DNA from: Chara braunii
Lineage: Eukaryota > Streptophyta > Charophyceae > Charales > Characeae
Reading direction: 5' to 3'
Length of the DNA: 29,570 nt
Assembly: GCA_003427395.1 (NCBI GenBank)
Contig: BFEA01000312.1
Location: forward strand, 779,089 to 808,658
Shown here piece by piece: positions 1 through 8,945 of the stretch. The position numbers and the translations under genes were made by a program. The notes below the pieces were generated by a model that worked only from the letters and a program-made list of their open reading frames with translations, searched no databases and was not told the origin of the DNA. The stretch's first letter is position 1. Every line of letters starts with the position of its first letter.

Positions 1-1069
1 GGAGTAACCAAGTCCAACCCAAATCTGGTCTCCGAATGTCGTATCCAGTTCAATCCCAATGTAGAGTCCAAGTCCGATCTGAATGTCGAGTCCAGCAAGG
101 CAGAATACCGTGTCCAAACAATGTCTGCAGTTACCTCTATCTCTACTCTGATGAAGAAGAAGAAGAAGAAGAAGAAGAAGAAGAATAAGAAGAATTCGGA
201 GTAGGAGAAGAAGAGGAGAGAAGAAGAAGAAGAAGAAGAAGAAGAAGAAGAAGAAAGTTAGGCGCTTTCTGATCCTTCTTACCTGGGTGCTTGACTGCAG
301 GTACCGCGGACCCCAGCTATGGAGCTGGTAAGTCGCGACAGGTAAGTCATTCTTCTCTCTCTCTCTCTCTCTCTCACTCTCGGCGTTGGACTCCTCCAGC
401 GCTGTGTCACCTCGCCGAAGAACAGCGCAGCCGGTGGTCTCAAAATAGTGCAGCTGGCCGAATCCTGAACCAGCGTAACGTTGGGTTTCTCATGGTGTCT
501 TCTGTCTAGAACTGGGCGCTGGCCCAGCTTAAGTAGCGCTGCGCCGAACCCAGTGAGGCCACGGCCTTCGTTCTGGACCGTGCAGATCGAAACTCCGATC
601 CACGGTCCAGACCGCAGGCTTCGAACTGGGTTCAGTCCTTGGCCTAAAACGGCTTGCCTGGGTCCCTACCGGACGTCCAGGCCCTGCCCAGGACTGGGCC
701 TGTTCGGTACCTGGTCCAATTCGGGGCCTGTACGAATGCATCGGGCCTGAACGTCGATCCAGGTCCGAATGGTCCAAAATCTGTCCGAAAACAAAAAAAG
801 GTCCAAACGTTTTTAGAGGCTCAGCCTCTGGGCCTGAATCTGGCCCTGGTCCTAAACATGTACCTAGCCACAAACGGAGAACAGCACACACGTTAAAAAA
901 ACAACAGCAATAGTAAAAAATATAAAAATAATCTAAAGCTGGCGTTTTTCTGATGCAGGCCCAAGTAAAAATGTCGTAGGGCCTCCAGGTTGCGGTGATG
1001 TGACCTGGGGGCCCTATTCCAACCTCGGGTCCCGTGAGGGGCCCGTGTGAAGGTTCTCGGCATGTAACA
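1..1069 (-). repeat. TE1 3' LTR (truncated by the window start)
   Basis: Position 1 corresponds to 7857 of the complete LTR, and similarity continues to the ACA at 1067-1069, directly followed by the polypurine tract. The (CT)n tract is much shorter here (about 353-374) than in the other LTR, and the (GAA)n block (about 152-256) is longer. These length changes explain most of the gaps between the two LTRs. No gene is expected in it; the short reading frames here are chance frames in LTR sequence. Confidence 0.93.
152..375 (+). repeat. (GAA)n and (CT)n microsatellites in the left LTR
   Basis: Interrupted GAA repeats run about 152-256 and a pure CT run about 353-374. Corresponding tracts in the right LTR have different lengths, so they have changed since insertion. 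Confidence 0.9.
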
Positions 1070-1082
1070 CGCCCCCCTCCTT
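1070..1082 (-). promoter_or_regulatory. TE1 polypurine tract
   Basis: The minus strand reads AAGGAGGGGGGCG immediately before the 3' LTR start TGTTACA. It would prime plus-strand DNA synthesis after RNase H cleavage. The single C near the 3' end is a small interruption. The pol reading frame runs straight through this tract. Confidence 0.85.
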
Positions 1083-1178
1083 ATGAAGACGAGTTGGGCG
1101 CGGGCGAAGCTGCCGATCCGATGGCGGAATGTAGCGAGGATGGCGAGGAGCTGGGGTGCTCGGCGTAGTCTTCCCCTT

Positions 1179-1316
1179 GCTAAGATAACATGAGAGAACA
1201 GCGGGGGCTGTGGCCTGCAGTTCCGAACGCGTCAGCCAACGGTCAGCCTTGTGGCTGCAGTAGGAAAAAAGAAGTAGAAACTCCGTTTCTTTGTTGCCAT
1301 GGCGCCGCTCGGTGAT
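1179..1316 (-). other. TE1 chromodomain-like C-terminal segment
   Basis: After the integrase C-terminal domain comes ERRHGNKETEFLLLFSYC then ADRWLTRSEL, the spacing of a degenerate chromodomain (hydrophobic strand, aromatic, then W-x4-EL). Chromoviruses use this module to target chromatin. The usual aromatic cage is not fully visible and the segment could instead be family-specific sequence, so this is a moderate call. The frame continues through the polypurine tract and 56 bp into the LTR before stopping at 1014. Confidence 0.5.
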
Positions 1317-1321
1317 GGAAG

Positions 1322-1405
1322 GGGGGTCTTGCGTACGCCGGCCGGGAAATCCGTCCATGGAATGGGGGTCTTGCGTACGTCGGCCGGGAAACTCGTCGGA
1401 CTCCG
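1322..1405 (-). repeat. 42-bp tandem repeat near the pol C-terminus
   Basis: Two units of 42 bp (1322-1363 and 1364-1405) encode two copies of FPGRRTQDP within the region between the integrase C-terminal domain and the chromodomain-like segment. The length is a multiple of three, so the frame is kept. Confidence 0.85.
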
Positions 1406-2640
1406 CTGAAGCGAAAGGAGCGAGTTTGGAACAGTGGAACACCGGGTGGACGGGCAAGTGAGGCGGCACCGCGATGCGGAGTGAAGGCCCCTCGGGATCA
1501 TCACCAACTGCAGAGAGAATGCGCCAAGGCCTCATCCACTTGGGAAGGAGCTTGCGAGAGATGTCTTGCTCAAGGCTGAACTCTGCGGCGGAGACCCAAA
1601 CCAGATCGCCGGCGCGGAATGGGCAAGGGAGACGATTGCGGTTGGCTTGACGGTTCATCCGTATTTGCGCCTTTGACATCTGATCCCGTGCCTTGACAAG
1701 GAACTCTTGCATGCGACGACGGAACGCAAGATGGTCGTCGCTCTCGGCTGTGCGCGGCAAAATGGCGTCCAGCGGTGATGAGATGGGTGAACCATGCTCA
1801 AACTCGAACGGCGATATCCCGATAGCCGGATGGATCGATGAGTTGTAAGCCAACTCAACGTCTGGCAAGCGCTCAACCCAATCGACCTGGTCGGGACGGA
1901 TAAGAGTGCGTAGAAGGACTTGAGCATTAGCGCCCTTTCCGTTTGACCATCGGTTTGCGGGTGGCGAGCCGAACTCGACTTCAAAGATGAGCCCCATCGC
2001 TTGACGAGGGCGACCCAAAAGTCGAAGAGAAAGCGAGTGTCCCAATCGCAAACGATCTCCTTGGGGTAGCCCTTGGAGCGAATCCAACCGGTGTATAAGA
2101 CCTCGGCTAACTCCGGTGCCTTTGCGTGATAGCGGCAAGGCAAAAACATGGCGTACTTGGTGAGGCGGTCGACGACCGTGAGGATCCCATCAACGCCGGT
2201 CTTGTGCTTCGGGAAGGGGCCGGTGATATCTATAGCAATCGCTTCCCGTCGCCCAAGGGGAACTGGTAGTGGGTGTAGCTCGCCGAACGGGCGATGGTTG
2301 CGTGACTTGCAACGCCGACAGACTTCGCACGACTCACAATAGCGGGTGACGTCCTTGAGAAGGTCGGGCCAATAGAACCGCTGGCGAAGTCGCTCAAGGG
2401 GAACTGGTAGTGGGTGTAGCTCGCCGAACGGACGATGGTTGTGTGACTTGCAACGCCGACAGACTTCGCACACTCACAATAGCGGGTGGCGTCCTTGAGA
2501 AGGCCGGGCCAATAGAACCGCTGGCGAAGTCGGCCAAGTGTACGGTTGACACCAAAATGTCTGGAGGCGGGCGCATCGAAACTCGCCAAGAAGCCGTGTG
2601 CGCAAGTGTGAATCACTTGGCACAAAAAGAAGATCCTTAC
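1330..2640 (-). other. TE1 integrase (zinc-binding, DDE core and C-terminal domain)
   Basis: The zinc region has lost its first His to a two-base deletion (about 2575-2579) and its CX2C half is tandemly duplicated. The core retains all three catalytic residues: Asp in IDITGPFP (near 2230), Asp in CDWDTRF (near 2047; the usual SDRD has become CDWD) and Glu in TDGQTER (near 1939). The last two are 35 residues apart, the D,D35E spacing. A frame break follows at about 1929-1936. The C-terminal part has the GDLVWVSA and RKLLPKWMRPWRI blocks, typical GPY/F-type Ty3/gypsy integrase ends. It would insert the cDNA into chromatin. Confidence 0.9.
2254..2534 (-). repeat. 141-bp tandem duplication inside the TE1 integrase zinc-binding region
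   Basis: The unit starting at caagggg (2254-2394, 141 bp) is repeated at 2395-2534 (140 bp). 141 bp is 47 codons, so the duplication itself keeps the frame. It repeats the RLRQRFYWP...CEVCRRCK...LHPLPVPL stretch, that is the Cys half of the HHCC motif and the linker to the DDE core. The 5' copy in gene direction has since lost one base (cgcacgactc versus cgcacactc, about 2466). The copies differ at a handful of sites. Confidence 0.93.
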
Positions 2641-2819
2641 CCCGTGAATGCACAAGCAAGTAGACCTCTTGGATTCGATAATGCGAAGGCACCGGATTCG
2701 GAGAGGAGCAATTCGCGTACTTGTCGCGAAAGTGGGGGTCGGCTTGATAGCCGCGGATGAAACTCTCCCGCAAGTCGTCGTCAATCTCGAAGGTAGAGTA
2801 GACTGCGGTGCAAAGATCC

Positions 2820-3190
2820 AGTCGCTGTGAGAGGGCGTCCGCAAAATGGTTTGACTTCCCGGGAATGTGATCGGGGAAAAAGTCAAACTGGTCGATGAAA
2901 GCCATCCAACAGGCAATGGTTAATCGTGTCTTGTGACTTGTAGAATACTAACGGATTGTTATCCGTTACCCATCGAAATGCTTGCCGACCAAGGAGGAAA
3001 TGCCGCCAACGCTTGAGGGCGTGGACGAAGGCAAAAAACTCCTCCTTCCGTGCGTCGTCGATCGAATGCACGGGAGGCACTTTCTTGCTAAAGTACTCGA
3101 TTGGGTGCCAGTCCGTGCCATCGTGCTGCTCAAGGACGGCCCCAATGCCATAGCCCGACGCATCGGTAGTGACGCGCGTAGCTAGAAGCG
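2820..3190 (-). other. TE1 RNase H domain
   Basis: Starts with VTTDASGYGIGAVL (first catalytic Asp at about 3162-3164), continues with the conserved EEFFAFVHALKRWRHFLLG helix and VTDNNPL, and after a frame break at about 2922-2925 ends with FADALSQR in another frame. The order matches the RNase H of Ty3/gypsy pol. It would remove the RNA strand and leave the polypurine primer. Confidence 0.88.
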
Positions 3191-3249
3191 GGTCGTAAAT
3201 ATGTAACACCTCGGCAGATAAGAGTGCCGCTTTGAGTGTTTCCAAAGAA

Positions 3250-4110
3250 TGGCGCGCATCGTCGTCGAAGTCAAAAGGCCGCTCCTCGCTTTGTAACTTG
3301 CTTAGGTTGGCCACGATCTTCGAGTAACCCTTGATGAAGCGCTGATAATAACCGGCCAAGCCGAGGAAGGATCGGACATCCGTCACATTCTTCGGCTCGG
3401 GCCACTCCTGGATGGCTTGAATCTTGTCCGCCAACGGACGAATGCCTTTCGGGGATACAAGATGACCCCAGTATTCAAGCTCTTGCCGGACAAACTCACA
3501 TTTGTCGCGGTTGGCTTTGTACCGGGCTGACCGACGAGTCTCTAGAACACGGCGAAGGTGCTCGAGATGCTCCTCGAGAGTTCGGCTATAGACGAGGATG
3601 TCGTCTAAGTAGACCAAGACAAATCGGTCCAGCATAGCGCGAAACTCGGTGGTCATGGCCGCCTGAAAGGTGGCCGGGGCATTGGTGAGGCCAAAAGGCA
3701 TAACTACCCACTCAAAATGCCCATATTGCGTCTTAAACGCGGTTTTGTACCGATCTTGCGGGCTAATGGAAATCTGATGGTAGCCCGACTTGAGGTCCAA
3801 CTTGGAAAAATACTTAGCGCCGCCCAGACACTCAAGCAAATCGTCAATGCGAGGTAAAGGCCCCGCGTTCTTGATGGTTTGCGCGTTGAGGCGTCGATAA
3901 TCAATGCACAGTCGAAGGTCCTTGTTCTTCTTCCGAACGAAGAGAACGGCGCACCGTAAGGTGAGCTGCTAGGGCGGATCCAACCCTTGTCAAGAAGGTC
4001 ATCGAGTTGCGCACGGAGAACCGTGAGCTCCTCGGACATGCGATAAATGCATCCCTTGGGTGGCACGGCGCCGGCCTCAAGTATGATCTCGTGAGAGATC
4101 GGCCGGTCCG
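3250..4110 (-). other. TE1 reverse transcriptase domain
   Basis: Upstream motif KGWIRPSSSPYGAP is followed by a one-base loss at about 3945-3949; the rest continues in another frame with LDLKSGYHQI, MPFGLTNAPATFQ and the catalytic VYLDDILVYS (YLDD Asp pair at about 3600-3605). The thumb/connection block FLGLAGYYQRFIKGYSKIA-like sequence follows. Motifs A to E of Ty3/gypsy RT are all present apart from the frame break, so it is a recently functional domain rather than a distant relic. Confidence 0.92.
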
Positions 4111-4469
4111 GCACTATCCCGGAGGGTGTCTCAAAAACATCCGAGAACTCGTCTAACAACCGGGTCACACGGGGGTCGGAAGACAAATCCGTGGACGATG
4201 AGTCGGTCGTCGGGACCGTTCGAAGAAAAGTGATGCCAATCTCTTCGACATGCTCGAAACGGCATGTGTCTCGAAAAGATTTGGCACTCACGACTTGGCA
4301 CCGAATGGAAGAGCGAGGAGGAGGAATAGTACACGGGACCTCGGCGCCAGTGGCATCACGAATCGTGAGCGTGCGTCGATGGAAATTGACCGTGTGGTCC
4401 GCGCTAGAAAGCCAAGGCATCCCCAAGATGACATCGAAGTCGGTGTCCAACACGTCAAAAGTGACGTGT

Positions 4470-4720
4470 TCACATGCGTGCGGTGCAAAGTACACCGGGA
4501 CAGCCGAGATGTAACGGTCTAAGAGCTGTTTCGTCTTACCCTCGGCAAGAGCGACCGTCGTTGGATGTGACTTCCTCCGTACTTGTGCCCCAACGCCAGC
4601 CCGAGTCATGAAGGACTTGCTGATGAAGTTGCGAGTTGCGTCGCAATCCAGTAAAGCATTGCAGGCCGCTTGCCCAATTTGAATGCGAACATAGAGCAAC
4701 GGTGTGTTGTTTTCTTCATA
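4470..4720 (-). other. TE1 aspartic protease domain (retropepsin-like)
   Basis: The active-site stretch reads LLDCDATRNFIS where Ty3/gypsy elements of this type carry LLDCGATxNFIS. The catalytic Asp codon is at 4646-4648. The following Gly codon (4640-4642) is GAC, so Gly has become Asp by one transition, which should damage the active-site loop. A second conserved block, FDVILGMPWL, follows about 75 residues later (near 4410-4440), the usual flap-distal motif. The protease would cleave the Gag-Pol precursor. Confidence 0.8.
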
Positions 4721-5162
4721 CCGTTGTGAGACAAACTCGCGGGCCACCTTGGCAATATAGCCAAGCATGTCCCCCACCGCGACTTCGTCTACCGTCGGCG
4801 AAGTTGGTGGTGCATGGAAGGAGAAATACTCGTGTAAGAGGGCGCATTGTGGTGCGCTTTGCGGCCCCGGAAGGTTGCCCGTCGTAGGGAGAGGAACCCA
4901 AGCGAAGTTCTCGAGCGTGAGCGGGTCCAACACCTCCTCGTTGAACACGCTTGCCGAATCCCTTGATGAAGACGAAGTGGCCGAAGAACCTTCGGACGGT
5001 GAGAAAGCCGCACATGTATCTTGTCCTTGAGAAGCATCCAGTGAAGGAACGAGTCGGGCAGCAAAGTCTTCGAACGAAAGTGGAAGACTCCCGACATCCG
5101 CATATGCCTCGGAAGAAAGGGCGGTCGTGCGCACAACCGCTTCCGATGGCGTCGAGGGAGGT

Positions 5163-5194
5163 GTTGAGTCACCCTCAACGGCGCCTACTTTCCC
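5163..5194 (-). promoter_or_regulatory. Putative -1 ribosomal frameshift signal at the TE1 gag/pol junction
   Basis: On the minus strand the last gag codons read TCG GGA AAG TAG. The heptamer GGGAAAG (5188-5194) fits X XXY YYZ in the gag phase. After a one-base slip back, translation continues as V-G-A-V-E-G-D, which is exactly the open pol frame. Eight nucleotides downstream is a perfect 6-bp stem, GTTGAG and CTCAAC with a 5-nt loop (5163-5179). Slippery heptamer, spacer and stem are the classical arrangement. Z = G is less usual in eukaryotes and the stem is short, so a longer pseudoknot may be involved. Function is inferred, not shown. Confidence 0.65.
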
Positions 5195-6729
5195 GAACGG
5201 GGTTTCCCCTTGGTGGGGCAATATGCAGCATCGTGGATGGTGTTGTTGCACCAAAGACGATAACGGTACTTGAGTCTCGTGCAGTAGCAATTCGCCGAGA
5301 GTCCGTATTGGAGCCAAGGTTCGTCGGCTGCTGATCCGGTGCCCGGTGTAGAGGTGGACTGAGTCTTCATCTTGTCGCGGCCGTGATTGTTGCGCGGTCG
5401 GCCACCATCCCGGGCAGCTGCCAACACTTCACCCTCGTTTGGTGTTGCAGCCTGGGTGGAAGAAGTTGGCGAAGTCGCCGCAATGCAAGCCACCTTTGGC
5501 TTGGGCTGGTTGCTGCTCGACGTCGCAGAAGATCGGCCGGCGTTGCGGGCTTCTACATTCGTGAGAATGATCCGTGACGCTGTGCTGAAAAGCTTGTCCG
5601 ACGTGTCGAGTGTCTTTGCAATCTGCGTCAGCGCGTTTTGCAGGGCTGGACACGAGCGCATGATAAACAAGTGCTTGACGCCGCGGAATGCGAGCGGCAT
5701 GTCGGGTGTGGAGGCGAGTCTTTGGAACTAGGTAATCCAATCCTGACTGAGGAGCGTGTTCTGATGGAGCTTGTTGAGCTTCTCCATCGCTTGCAGGTCG
5801 GGCGGCTCCACTTGGAATCACTTGTGCCAGGCGTCAGTCAATTCCTGCCAAGTGAGCTTGGTGTGCAGTTCCGACACTGCTACGCCGTGGCTGGTCAATA
5901 TGTTGTCCAGCCATGCTTGACATGCACCACCAGATCGGTGGTACAAGCACGCATGTCGATCGTTGTTCAGGACATGGTGCATGTCGAGCCTGAGAGTGAA
6001 CTGACGCCACCACGGGATCGGTTCCGTCTTGGACTGATCGCAAAAAACTGGAATGTCATCCAGTTTGGGTGCGCGCCGGGAGGATGCAGCCGCGGGCGTC
6101 ATGGTAGCAGCAGCCTGGACTTGCGTTTCCATCTGCAAGTTCGTTGCTTGTTGTGACGTCCAGAAATCCTGATGTACACGCTTGATGTTGCTGACGTCAT
6201 CCTCCAAAACTTGAACACGGGTAGCAAGGTTGGAAGGCCCTGTGGCTGCTGCGGCGACTGGCTTTTTCTAGAACGCCTGCAGCCGTACAAGCATCTGGTC
6301 CACTGTCTGCTGCAGGCGAAAAATTTCCTCCTGCTGCAGAGCGCAGGTGGCCACGAGGTCGTGGGGGATCTGCGCAACGGCTGACAGCCCTTTGTCAGTC
6401 TCCGAGGCCTCGTCCGCAGATGCCATCTCCACCCATTGTGCGGTTTCATCACCGATCGCGGTCTCCCGCGTGAACAGTCGTTCCCGTTGGTGTGACCGGT
6501 GTTCAACTGCAGCCTGCAGGTCTGCCTCCTCTTGACTAAGTCGGTCCTGTTCCTCCTGCTGTCGCTTGGTCTCCTCCTCTTTCTCAATCCGGTTCCGTTC
6601 CTTGGCCGCGGCGGCGGCCCTATCGTTGGCCTCCTGGATGAACGCAGCCAGGCGTTCCTCATCGGCCAGGACGGATTCTCCCGCCTTCTGGTCCATGCCT
6701 TTGGCCTGTGATCGAGTGAGCAGTGGCAT
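5185..6729 (-). pseudogene. gag: TE1 gag (capsid/nucleocapsid), three in-frame stops
   Basis: One reading frame of 514 codons from an ATG at 6729 to TAG at 5185-5187, interrupted by TAG at 6268-6270, TGA at 5818-5820 and TAG at 5728-5730. The N-terminal third (residues about 25-95) is Glu/Gln/Arg/Lys-rich and looks coiled-coil. Residues about 225-400 match the Ty3 gag capsid core style (WWRQF, then AWLDNILTSHGV, then LTWQELTDAW). The C-terminus has a degenerate zinc knuckle (WCNNTIHDAAYC) lacking the first Cys of the CX2CX4HX4C pattern. All three stops could come from a single C-to-T change (CAG to TAG, CGA to TGA). The role would be virus-like particle assembly and RNA packaging. pol follows in the -1 frame. 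Confidence 0.85.
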
Positions 6730-7331
6730 GCACTATCGTGCCCGAACTGTGAAGAGTCACCCGTGTGCCAAACAGCAGTACCCGGACTGGAGGGGGAGGA
6801 ACAGGTAGGCAACAGGCAAGTGGGAAGGATCGGACAGATCCCAAATTGAACAGTTTCCTAATAAAAAAAAAAATTATATATATATATACTTTTTGATTTA
6901 AAATATATATATATCGTCACAAACAGAACTGCCCGGTAAACCGTAGGGAGAGAGAGAGAAGAGGACAACAAACGATATATATTAACATAAATCAAAAAGA
7001 CAAAAAAAATGGACTGTTCAATCCCATGGGGTACCGAAGGTGATGCAGAAAGCAATGTGGACCCTCGGTGCTCAACTGCAGATAATCAAAGAAGACACTT
7101 TACAAACTCAGAGTAGGAGTAGGTTGCCGCAGTGAAAGTGTAGAGGGACAGTTTTGAAAGAATCGCGACATTGTCAAAATCCAGACAATATTTAATAATT
7201 AAACAAAGAAAAAAATCTCGAAAAAAAAAAAAATCTCGAAAAAAATAATTTCTCGGAAAAAAATAAATAAATAATTAATTCCGGGAGATTTCCAAGATTA
7301 AATAAGAAATTGCCAAATAATCAATCAACTT

Positions 7332-7364
<33 letters not shown>

Positions 7365-7510
7365 GTTAATCTCAGATGATTGCTGGTTGATTGATCGATT
7401 GTTCGATCGATCTCCTGATAGAATAATCAATCAATCGAAGATTGATTGGTGGCAATCCGCCAGTCCAATCAATCAATCGATTGATTGGTTGTTGCCAAGA
7501 TTCACTGCAC
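6730..7510 (-). other. TE1 5' leader between PBS and gag
   Basis: About 780 bp of A/T-rich sequence without a credible gene. It contains alternating TA tracts (about 6875-6915), A-rich runs with repeated tctcg aaaaa motifs (about 7210-7260), an (AATC)n run at about 7332-7364, and then GATT-type repeats up to 7495. The AATC and GATT blocks are complementary and could fold on each other just 3' of the PBS in the element RNA. Leaders of LTR retroelements often carry packaging and dimerisation signals, but none can be assigned here. Confidence 0.7.
7332..7495 (+). repeat. (AATC)n run followed by GATT-type inverted repeats
   Basis: About eight AATC units (7332-7364) are followed by GGTTGATTGATCGATTG (from about 7384), AATCAATCAATCG and more GATTGATTGG blocks to about 7490. 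The blocks are mutually complementary, so several alternative stems are possible in the TE1 leader. Confidence 0.85.
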
Positions 7511-7524
7511 TAGCTCCGATACCA
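7511..7524 (-). promoter_or_regulatory. TE1 primer binding site, initiator-Met tRNA type
   Basis: On the minus strand it reads TGGTATCGGAGCTA, two bases after the LTR end. The usual plant initiator-Met tRNA PBS is TGGTATCAGAGC, so there is one mismatch (A to G at position 8). This is where tRNA-primed minus-strand DNA synthesis would start. Position and sequence together support the call; the mismatch may be decay or may reflect the host tRNA. Confidence 0.85.
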
Positions 7525-7526
7525 CT

Positions 7527-8191
7527 TGTAGCATATCAGGAAGTGAAATGCACCGAGAGCCTAAGATCTAGCAATGATGAAAGTGGCAACAACCAGCAGC
7601 ATAGATGCAACATTCACAAGATGCCAATGTGCACAATGCAAATAGTAACCAACGAGAAATCGACAACAATGCATTCACATCATCATCATAGGCTGGGAAA
7701 ACAGCGCAGCGGAAGATTTAGTAATCAAAGGACACGAGGACAACAAACATGAAAGAGAGGAACTTCGGAAGGGCAGCACATCAGAAAGATTGCCCTTCCG
7801 CGCACGCACATGGGGAGAGAACCATAGACATGCGAGAGGGAAGGGGGAAAGACATAGGAGTAACCAAGTCCAACCCAAATCTGGTCTCCGAATGTCGTAT
7901 CCAGTTCAATCCCAATGTAGAGTCCAAGTCCGATCTGAATGTCGAGTCCAGTAAGGCAGAATACCTTGTCCAAACAATGTTTGCAGTTACCTCTATCTCT
8001 ACTCTGATGAAGAAGAAGAAGAAGAAGAAGAAGAAGAAGAAGAATTCGGAAGAGTAGGAGAAGAAGAGGAGAGAAGAAGAAGAAGAAGCAGAAAGCTAGG
8101 TGCTTTCTGATCCTGCTTACCTGGGTGCTTGACTGCAAGTACCGCGGAGCCCAGCTATGGCGCTGGTAAGTCGCGACAGGTAAGTCATTCT

Positions 8192-8259
<68 letters not shown>

Positions 8260-8945
8260 CGTTGGACTCCTCCAACGCTGTGTCACCTCGCCGAAGAACA
8301 GCGCAGCCGGTGGTCTCAAAATAGCGCAGCAGGCCGAATCCTGAACCAGCGTAACGTTGGGTTTCTCATGGTGTCTTCTGTCCAGAACTGGGCGCTGGCC
8401 CAGCTTAAGTAGCGTTGGGCCGGACCCAGTGAGTCCACGGCCTTCGTTCTGGACCGTGCAGATCGAAACTCTGATCCACGGTCCAGACCGCAGGCTTCGA
8501 ACTGGGTTCAGTCCTTGGCCTAAAACGGCCTGCCTGGGTCCCTACAGGACGTCCAGGCCCTGCCCAGGACTGGGCCTGTTCAGTACCTGGTCCGATTCAG
8601 GGCCTGTGCGAATGCATCGGGCCTGAACGTCGGTCCAGGTCCGAATGGTCCAAAATCTGTCCGAAAACAAAAAAAGGTCCAAACGTTTTTAGAGGCTCGG
8701 CCTCTGGGCCTGAATCTGGCCCTGGTCCTAAACGTGTACCTGGCCACAAACGGACAACAGCACACACGTTAGAAAAACAACAGCAATAATACAAAATATA
8801 AAAATAATCTGAAGTTGGCGTTTTTCTGATGCAGGCCCAAGTAAAAACGTCGTAGGGCCTTCAGGTTGCGGTGACGCGACCTGGGGGCCCTATTCCAACC
8901 TCGGGTCCCGTGAGGGGCCCGTGTGTAGGCTCTCAGCATGTAACA
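7527..8945 (-). repeat. TE1 5' LTR (complete, about 1.42 kb)
   Basis: On the plus strand it starts TGTAGCATAT and ends GCATGTAACA, so both ends obey the TG...CA rule and share short inverted ends on the two strands (TGTTACATGC versus TGTAGCATAT). The right edge is defined by where similarity to the left LTR stops. The left edge is defined by the PBS two bases away. The body contains (GAA)n at about 8009-8090 and a long (CT)n tract at about 8190-8257. Hand comparison with the left LTR gives roughly 30 transitions and 12 transversions over about 1 kb plus microsatellite length changes, so the insertion is not recent. Confidence 0.92.
8009..8258 (+). repeat. (GAA)n and long (CT)n microsatellites in the right LTR
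   Basis: GAA repeats with interruptions at about 8009-8090 and a CT tract of about 65 bases at 8190-8257 with one interrupting T triplet. The CT tract is roughly three times longer than in the left LTR. Confidence 0.9.

Larger units (their letters stand above)
1014..5187 (-). pseudogene. pol: TE1 pol polyprotein (PR-RT-RH-IN-chromodomain-like), multiple frameshifts
   Basis: The pol frame opens across the gag end (open from 5317, entered at about 5187) and its last frame ends at a stop at 1014. Domain blocks are listed separately. Frame breaks seen: about 3945-3949 inside RT (one base lost), about 2922-2925 inside RNase H, about 2575-2579 (two bases lost at the first His of the integrase zinc motif), about 2466 (one base lost in a duplicated unit) and about 1929-1936 just after the integrase catalytic Glu. 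A Ser/Thr/Pro-rich linker separates the frameshift site from the protease. Apart from the frame breaks and point changes the order and spacing match an intact Ty3/gypsy pol. It would carry out reverse transcription and integration. Confidence 0.9.
1..8945 (-). mobile_element. TE1: Ty3/gypsy LTR retrotransposon, chromovirus-like, inactive copy
   Basis: The long direct repeats at 1-1069 and 7857-8945 bracket gag and pol on the minus strand. Domain order is gag, protease, RT, RNase H, integrase, chromodomain-like tail, which is the Ty3/gypsy order (copia has integrase before RT). A PBS abuts the right LTR and a polypurine tract abuts the left LTR, which fixes the direction of transcription as right to left. 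The full element would be about 9.3 kb; about 330 bp of the 3' LTR lies left of the window. The right-hand LTR edge is followed by tcgag (8946-8950), a candidate 5-bp target duplication whose partner is outside the window. The copy cannot make intact proteins because of three stops in gag and several frameshifts in pol. Confidence 0.95.

Noticed and set aside
529-891. Reading frames of 80-120 codons in the LTRs (also 8357-8626 and others)
   Set aside because: They fall within LTR sequence, follow GC-rich composition and are not consistently kept between the two LTR copies.
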